A stretch of 64,000 nucleotides of DNA, from NCBI RefSeq assembly GCF_013375155.1, contig NZ_JABXOF010000009.1:62001-126000 (forward strand). Reading direction: 5' to 3'. This stretch comes from Serratia ureilytica (GTDB lineage: Bacteria; Pseudomonadota; Gammaproteobacteria; Enterobacterales; Enterobacteriaceae). Position 1 is the first letter of the stretch. Each line of letters starts with the position of its first letter. Of this stretch, positions 59,801-64,000 are shown piece after piece. The notes below the pieces were generated by a model. The model saw only the letters and a list, made by a program, of their open reading frames with translations. It searched no databases and had not been told where the DNA came from. Position numbers and translations under genes: made by a program.

Positions 59801-60310
59801 TAACGCCTTCGCCTCCTGTCCCGGCAAGCGCGCCACCAGCCGCCAGTATTCCACCGCCAGATCGAGCGTCGGCGGCTCGCCGTGGAACAGCGCATCGTAC
59901 TGCGCCTTGGCCTCCGGCAACCGGCCGGCGGTCGCCATCAGGCGCGCCTGCTGCAGCTTTTGCCGGGTTTCCGGCTGGGTCAGCAGCATGTTCATTTGCG
60001 CCTGGCGATAAGCGCTGGACTGCGGCGCGAGCGTTTTCAGCTTGTCCAACTGCTGCTGCGCCAGCGCCATGTTGCCCTGCCGCAGCGCCAAACGCATGCG
60101 CGCGGCGATCACGTCCGGGTTGTTCGGATCCATCAGTTCGAGCCGGTACAGCGATTGGCGCACCAGATCGTCCTTGTTGCCGGCCTCGCCAATGCGCACC
60201 TGCTCCAGCAGCCACTGCTCCGGCGCCACGGCCTCCGCAGCGCGCGCCTGCGGCAGCATCGCCAGACTCAGCGGAATCAAATTCAGCCAGTTTATTTTGA
60301 AGTTGTGCAT
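56837..60310 (-). CDS. bcsC: Cellulose synthase outer-membrane export subunit BcsC
   Basis: From the ATG at 60310 ([11 protein letters not shown]) the product has 1157 residues, the E. coli length. It starts with a signal peptide ending PQARA, followed by about 700 residues of TPR repeats that bind in the periplasm. From about residue 800 a BcsC C-terminal beta-barrel begins ([24 protein letters not shown] onwards), with glycine/tyrosine-rich strands. It exports cellulose across the outer membrane. It overlaps the bcsZ end by 19 bases. Confidence 0.95.
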   Translation of the reverse strand: MHNFKINWLNLIPLSLAMLPQARAAEAVAPEQWLLEQVRIGEAGNKDDLVRQSLYRLELMDPNNPDVIAARMRLALRQGNMALAQQQLDKLKTLAPQSSAYRQAQMNMLLTQPETRQKLQQARLMATAGRLPEAKAQYDALFHGEPPTLDLAVEYWRLVARLPGQEAKALKQLQALDQQYSGNAALRMSLARMLFSQNQDAQAYELLQKIAADPAGRGDAADLWLDKVKAMPVSAQSVAALNRFLGVFDTGDQATSAREELARQQKLLADPAYQARVRGLAQVDKGGSRAAIPELQKALAATPNDAEVLGALGQAYSRAGDRPQALKLFRQALAADKNGYGSGKWQSLIKSTGYWLAIDEGDKALKAGNLALARQKYQQARQLDDSNGDAFIGLGDVAVASKDDAAAEGFYQQALRRDPGNGSALRGLVNIYQRQSPEKALAYLDGLPRSQQAKLRSTLDGLRLDRLKQQAETLAQQQQWQQAAEIYRRAQPMAPDDVWLTYRYAQALRQAGQPQQADALFRQLAQRQHANPQLTYAYALYLSGSDRDRQALAQLNTLPAAQWNDNMRELAQRLKMQATIAHAEGLRAAGDEPAAEAYLRRQPADTRIDLLLAEWALARGEYAAALDDYQRVKRREPNNPDAQLGEIEAYVAQGDLDAARQRLKTEPQPQDASLNSQRRVANAWGAVGDAQQADALFGRLKTAAAPEPIGQTKALIYRDAARLERAQQQPERAQQDYRQAMVAGGITPTLPQDNDGYTYLTRNNPSDDWLKRGIRSDAADLYRQQDVNVTLDHDYWRSSGTGGISDFNAHDTMLQVDMPLYDGRAFLRTDTVQLDAGRFSTDGSGKYYETFGTCNTQGCRGDEHQKTTGTSVAAGWKNDRWAADIGTTPMGFEVVDWTGGLAYSGDWNHIGWTLAASRRPISSSLLAFGGAKDPNTGTTWGGVRATGVSLSASYDRGEANGVWADLSAHQLTGKNVADNQRQRLMAGYYYKLINEDNRRLSVGLNTMLWHYQKDLSGYSLGQGGYYSPQQYLSLSLPVNYRQRTENWSWELGGSVSLSHSKTDSQRRYPLQGLIPDSLPDKFAVEDGSASSGVGYTLRAIVERRLSSHWTLGAGIDIQQAKDYTPSHALIYLRYSLAGWQGDLDLPPQPLTPYADFK

Positions 60311-61404
60311 TGGCCGTCCCACGAGGGTTGCAGTTCACCCTGACGATTAAAGCGATAACGTTGTTGATCCCACCCCTGGCCGAACAGCGTCAGCGAGGCG
60401 CTGAAATAGGCGTCGTCACCCGGCGGGTGTTCGCCGATCCGTTGCCGCTGGGCCGCCAGCGCGTCGGCCTGCGCCGCCAACATCGGCAACATCGCGGCGG
60501 AAAAGCCGACCGGGCCGTCGCCGGTGGTTTTGCCGCTGGCGGTATCGGTTTTCTCCGGCGGCACGCCCTGGCTGGCGGTGAGCTGCGCCATCGGCTGGAA
60601 GCGTTTGAGCAGCGCCGCCTTGTGTTCATCGTCGTCCGCCAGCATGCCGGCCCACAGATAGACCCGAATGGCGTCGTAGCTGCCGACGTTCGGCTTGACG
60701 GTGTCCGGCTGCCAGCCGGCGCCGACCCGCCATACCACCCAGTCCGGCGAGAAGCCGTGCGGCGCGGTCTCCAACCACAGCCGCTGATTGATCTCGCGCA
60801 TCGCGCGCCACGGGCCGTTCAGCGCCGCAAAACGCGTCAACAGCTGCGGCGGCAGGTAGCTGGGGTTCAGCCGCCAGCGATCTTCCGCCACGAACCCGAC
60901 TTTGCCTGGCAGCAGCATCAGCCCCAGGCCGGGGATGTCGGCCACTTCCTCGCGGCCGATGCGTTGCAACAGCAGCGTCCCCAGGGTTTGATAACGCCGG
61001 CTTTTCCACAGGCGGCCGGCTTCGAGCAGGTTATAAGCGATCCACAGATCGGCGTCCGACGCCGAGTTGGCGTCCAGCACCTTCCACTGCTTGTCGTCGC
61101 CCTCGCCCCACAGCCAGGCGGGTAAACGGGCGCTGAGATCGCCCGCCGCCAGGTTGTTCTCCGTCCAGGTCAACAGCTGGTCGAAGGTCGGCCGGTCATT
61201 GGCCACCAGGGCGAAGAACAGGCCGTAACTCTGCCCCTCCGACGTGGTGATTTTGTTCGGGCTGCTCGGATCGATCACCCGCCCCTGCGGGCTGATGTAG
61301 AACTGCTTGTACTGTTGCCAGCCCGGCCATTCGCAGGCCGCCGCCGCGCTGAAAGCGCACAGCAGCAGCATGCCGAGCGACAGGCGTTGCAGCATCGCGT
61401 TCAC
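60292..61404 (-). CDS. bcsZ: Periplasmic endo-1,4-beta-glucanase (GH8)
   Basis: With the GTG at 61404 the product has 370 residues (368 in E. coli), and [14 protein letters not shown] aligns with the family N-terminus; a TTG at 61413 and an ATG at 61395 are alternatives. A signal peptide ends SAAAA. It is glycoside hydrolase family 8, with [39 protein letters not shown] and [20 protein letters not shown]. It cleaves cellulose in the periplasm and is required for normal cellulose output. It overlaps bcsC downstream. Confidence 0.94.
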   Translation of the reverse strand: MNAMLQRLSLGMLLLCAFSAAAACEWPGWQQYKQFYISPQGRVIDPSSPNKITTSEGQSYGLFFALVANDRPTFDQLLTWTENNLAAGDLSARLPAWLWGEGDDKQWKVLDANSASDADLWIAYNLLEAGRLWKSRRYQTLGTLLLQRIGREEVADIPGLGLMLLPGKVGFVAEDRWRLNPSYLPPQLLTRFAALNGPWRAMREINQRLWLETAPHGFSPDWVVWRVGAGWQPDTVKPNVGSYDAIRVYLWAGMLADDDEHKAALLKRFQPMAQLTASQGVPPEKTDTASGKTTGDGPVGFSAAMLPMLAAQADALAAQRQRIGEHPPGDDAYFSASLTLFGQGWDQQRYRFNRQGELQPSWDGQCTTSK

Positions 61405-61409
61405 CGCCG

Positions 61410-63698
61410 TCAATCCCGATCTTCAGGCGCCAGACGCCGCCGGCTGAAGGCCTTCAGGCCGCGCCACAGCATCAACCCCAGGATCACCACCAGCACCACC
61501 GCGAGCACCGCCAGCAGGACCGGATGCGTGGAGAGGGCATACCAAAGCCGCTCCCACCAAGGCAGGTGACCGACATAGTAAACATCGCCGACGCGCAGGC
61601 TGTTGACCCCCGATTCGCGGATCACCGCCACCGAGCCGAACACCGCGGCGCGCTTGCCGCTGTCCAGCAGGGCATTGTTCAGCAGCTCATAGCCGCGCGG
61701 GCTGTCCGCCAACAGCGCCACGATGCTGCGCTGGTCGTTGAACGGCGACTGCACGCCAATGATCGCCGACATCGCCCCCTCGGAACTGACGGTGGTCTTG
61801 CTGTCCGGCTTGGCGTCCTCCGCCAGCACTTCCGAGCTGGGCAGCGGCGGTTGGCGCGTCGGCTGTTTCACCCAGCTTTGGGTCGCGTCCACCAGCAGAC
61901 TGATTTTCTTGTCGTCGCGCAGCGCCTGCGGAATGGTGCCGACCATCAGGATGTCGTCGTCGCGATCCTTGGCCTGCGACCAGTCGTCGCTCAGCGTGAA
62001 GGCCAGCGCCGGGTAGCCGGTTTGCGCGCCGATCACGCCGAGCGCGTTCAGCAGCGCGCTGACCTGCGCCGGCTGCGGTTTCTGGTTCACCAACACCAGC
62101 GTTTGCGACAGATCCGCCAGGCGGCTGAACGGGAAGCCGGCGTTGGCGAAGGCGCGCAGGTCCGGCATCGCCATAAAGTGGCGGTAGCCGGAGAAATCGA
62201 TGGTAGACGCGCCGTCGATCACCGCGTGGTTTTGCGTGAAGGAGTAGGTTTCGCAGCGCCCTTCCGCGCCGCTGGCCAGTAGCGTGGTGTAGTCAAAGTC
62301 AAAGCGCAGCTGGTTGGTGGCACCCAGCCGCAGCGCCGGGATGCTGACGTTCTTGTCGGAGTCGAGCAGCCCCTGCGTCAACGGCAGGCGCAGCAGCTGC
62401 GCCCCCTGTTCGTGTTCCGGCACCAGCGAGTAGGCCTGCACGAACTGGTTGTTCAGGCTGACGCTCAGCCGCGAACCGTCCTGAATGCGCGGCGCGGTAT
62501 AACGGTACTTGAGGTGCATATCGATGCCGGTGCTGCGGATCAGGAACAGATCCGGCGGCAGGTTCATGGTCAGCGAGATCGGGCCGGGCTCGATGCCGCT
62601 GGTTTGCAGCTGTTCGGCGTATTGCTGCAGTTCGGCGAAGGTCATCGGCCGATCGGTGCGCACCCAGTTCGGCGCGTCGTAAGGCTGGCGCGGCGCCAGC
62701 TGTTCCACCTTGTCCACCGTCACGTTCTGGCCGCGGAACAGAATGTCGCCCTGCGCGATGCCTTTCACCGCGGTGATCAAATCGTTGTCGTCACGCCCCT
62801 GAATCAGCAGCAGTTTGACGTACGGATTGTCCGGGTGGCTGATCATCTCCACCGTCGGGCCGTTGACCGCCGGGTAATCGCGCAGGAAATCCGGGCGCTG
62901 CTTATTGGTGGCGAACACCACCGCGTGCTGCGTCGGCAGCGCGTTATACAGCGTCGGGAAGGATTGCCCGCGCCACTGCGCCTTGCTGCCGAACCAGGAA
63001 GCCAGAATGCCCGCCGCGCGCTGCTGGGCCAGATCCGGCTGGCCGGCGAACACCATCGGCAGCGTCAGCGGCCGATTATCGCGGCTGTCGAAGAACGGCT
63101 CAGGGAAGTGCGACAGCTCGTTTTTCACCGGCAGCGTCTGGAAGCGCAGCTTCAGCGCGCTGGATTTGCTGACGTCGAGCCACAGCGAGGTGCTGGCCGG
63201 GTTTTCGCAGATGTTCTGATAATGGCCGACGAACACCAGCCGGACGCGGTTAAAATCGGTGATATAGCGCGGATCGATCGCCATCTGGATGCGATTGGGC
63301 TTGCCCAACTGCTCCTTGGCGATCGTGGTCACGCCCATCAGCTCGTCGTTGAGGTAGACCTTGACGTGCGACTCGACCGGGATCAACGCCGGCGACGGCG
63401 TAAATTCCAGGTCGAGCATCGCCTGCGAGACGACCTCATCGCTGCGCACGCCGAATTCGATCTGCCCGTCCGGCCGGGTGCCGCGCAGAACAAAGGTGCC
63501 CGGCGGCGGCGCTATCTGCGCGAACGGCAGCGACACGTCGCGCACCGGCGCATTCGGATCCTGCGGCGCGGTCGCCGTATCGGCCGCCGCGGCGATCGGC
63601 GGCTGGGCCGCCACGGTCGGCGCGGTGGCGGTTTCGGCCTGCGACAGGGTGCTGATGCCTAAGGCCAGAGCAGTTAACCAGGTTATTTTTCTCGTCAT
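61410..63698 (-). CDS. bcsB: Cyclic-di-GMP-linked cellulose synthase periplasmic subunit BcsB
   Basis: The 762-residue product matches BcsB (779 in E. coli). It has a signal peptide ending LSQAET, a low-complexity Ala/Thr/Pro linker, carbohydrate-binding jelly-roll and flavodoxin-like domains, and a C-terminal membrane anchor ([21 protein letters not shown]). It partners BcsA to guide the glucan. It lies between bcsA and bcsZ, starting 62 bases after the bcsA stop. Confidence 0.95.
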   Translation of the reverse strand: MTRKITWLTALALGISTLSQAETATAPTVAAQPPIAAAADTATAPQDPNAPVRDVSLPFAQIAPPPGTFVLRGTRPDGQIEFGVRSDEVVSQAMLDLEFTPSPALIPVESHVKVYLNDELMGVTTIAKEQLGKPNRIQMAIDPRYITDFNRVRLVFVGHYQNICENPASTSLWLDVSKSSALKLRFQTLPVKNELSHFPEPFFDSRDNRPLTLPMVFAGQPDLAQQRAAGILASWFGSKAQWRGQSFPTLYNALPTQHAVVFATNKQRPDFLRDYPAVNGPTVEMISHPDNPYVKLLLIQGRDDNDLITAVKGIAQGDILFRGQNVTVDKVEQLAPRQPYDAPNWVRTDRPMTFAELQQYAEQLQTSGIEPGPISLTMNLPPDLFLIRSTGIDMHLKYRYTAPRIQDGSRLSVSLNNQFVQAYSLVPEHEQGAQLLRLPLTQGLLDSDKNVSIPALRLGATNQLRFDFDYTTLLASGAEGRCETYSFTQNHAVIDGASTIDFSGYRHFMAMPDLRAFANAGFPFSRLADLSQTLVLVNQKPQPAQVSALLNALGVIGAQTGYPALAFTLSDDWSQAKDRDDDILMVGTIPQALRDDKKISLLVDATQSWVKQPTRQPPLPSSEVLAEDAKPDSKTTVSSEGAMSAIIGVQSPFNDQRSIVALLADSPRGYELLNNALLDSGKRAAVFGSVAVIRESGVNSLRVGDVYYVGHLPWWERLWYALSTHPVLLAVLAVVLVVILGLMLWRGLKAFSRRRLAPEDRD

Positions 63699-63760
63699 CG
63701 TATCATCATCAATGTTGGAGCCTGTTCACCGGGCGAGTGAGCGGGCGGTTGAACTCGCAG

Positions 63761-64000
63761 CTAACCCACGGTTTCTTGTTGACCCAAGGTCGGATCCCTG
63801 CCGACGCCGCGCGGAATAAACGACACTACCCAGGCGGTCAGCGACGTGACCCCGACCAGCAGACCGCGCACCAGCGGCGGCGCGTAGTCCGCCATGCGCA
63901 CATAGCCGCGGAAGCCCAGCGCCAGCACGTCGCGCAGGCTTTCGATCGGCCGGTCTTCAGGGAACCCGTCCTGCCACAGCGCCCAGGTATCGGCGCGGGC
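63761..64000 (-). CDS. bcsA: Cellulose synthase catalytic subunit BcsA (C-terminal end only)
   Basis: Only the last 79 codons are in the window. The frame (ARADTWALWQDGFPEDRPIE, then VLALGFRGYVRMADYAPPLV) ends in TAG at 63761-63763. It follows the PilZ region at the end of BcsA. Its place directly upstream of bcsB and the C-terminal region identify it as the cellulose synthase catalytic subunit. It uses UDP-glucose and is activated by c-di-GMP; the catalytic and PilZ residues are outside the window. Confidence 0.8.
   Translation of the reverse strand, partial: ARADTWALWQDGFPEDRPIESLRDVLALGFRGYVRMADYAPPLVRGLLVGVTSLTAWVVSFIPRGVGRDPTLGQQETVG

Overview
The window looks like a chromosome segment of a GC-rich enterobacterium of the Serratia/Yersinia group. 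Almost every protein is close to its E. coli K-12 counterpart. Gene order follows the E. coli recQ-uvrD-cyaA-hem-wec-rho-rep block, broken by two synteny joins, and codon use is strongly GC-biased. The genus is an inference from overall resemblance. No prophage, insertion sequence, integrase island or CRISPR array was seen.

Layout. 1-5.6 kb: divergent glpAB (partial) and glpTQ for glycerol-3-phosphate uptake and oxidation, around a shared GlpR/CRP control region. 5.7-12.4 kb: yigL-pldB, rhtB, rhtC-recQ, yigI and rarD, without the pldA found here in E. coli. 12.4-16.4 kb: a corA allele lacking 39 codons in frame, a WbuC-family cupin gene, and uvrD behind a LexA box and an attenuator hairpin. 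16.5-20.3 kb: lptM, dapF, yigA, xerC, yigB and divergent cyaY. 20.3-27.2 kb: cyaA (TTG start, CRP site) divergent from hemCDXY. 27.3-28.8 kb: the sRNA gene glmZ with a sigma-54 promoter, IHF site and GlrR sites, then the argX-hisR-leuT-proM tRNA operon on the minus strand. Its end carries a tandem array derived from the 3' end of tRNA-Pro. 28.9-30.3 kb: thrP. 30.7-43.6 kb: the complete enterobacterial common antigen operon wecA-wzzE-wecBC-rffGH-wecDE-wzxE-wecF-wzyE-wecG. 43.9-51.2 kb: rho, trxA, rhlB-gppA, rep and ppiC. 51.3-64 kb: a second synteny block with yhjJ, dctA, hmsP and the bcsABZC cellulose genes (bcsA partial).

How the genes work together. The wec operon makes the lipid-linked sugars, flips them, polymerises them and sets chain length for common antigen. 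bcsABZC makes and exports cellulose, and hmsP encodes an EAL phosphodiesterase that would lower cyclic-di-GMP and so oppose it. cyaA supplies cAMP for CRP, which has a likely site at the glp locus. glmZ links to cell-envelope sugar supply through glmS.

The least expected signals are the tRNA-Pro-derived repeat array with serial terminators (27.8-28.3 kb), the in-frame corA deletion, and a short leader ORF ahead of corA. All coordinates and motifs were read by eye. Family assignments rest on remembered E. coli sequences, not on a search.
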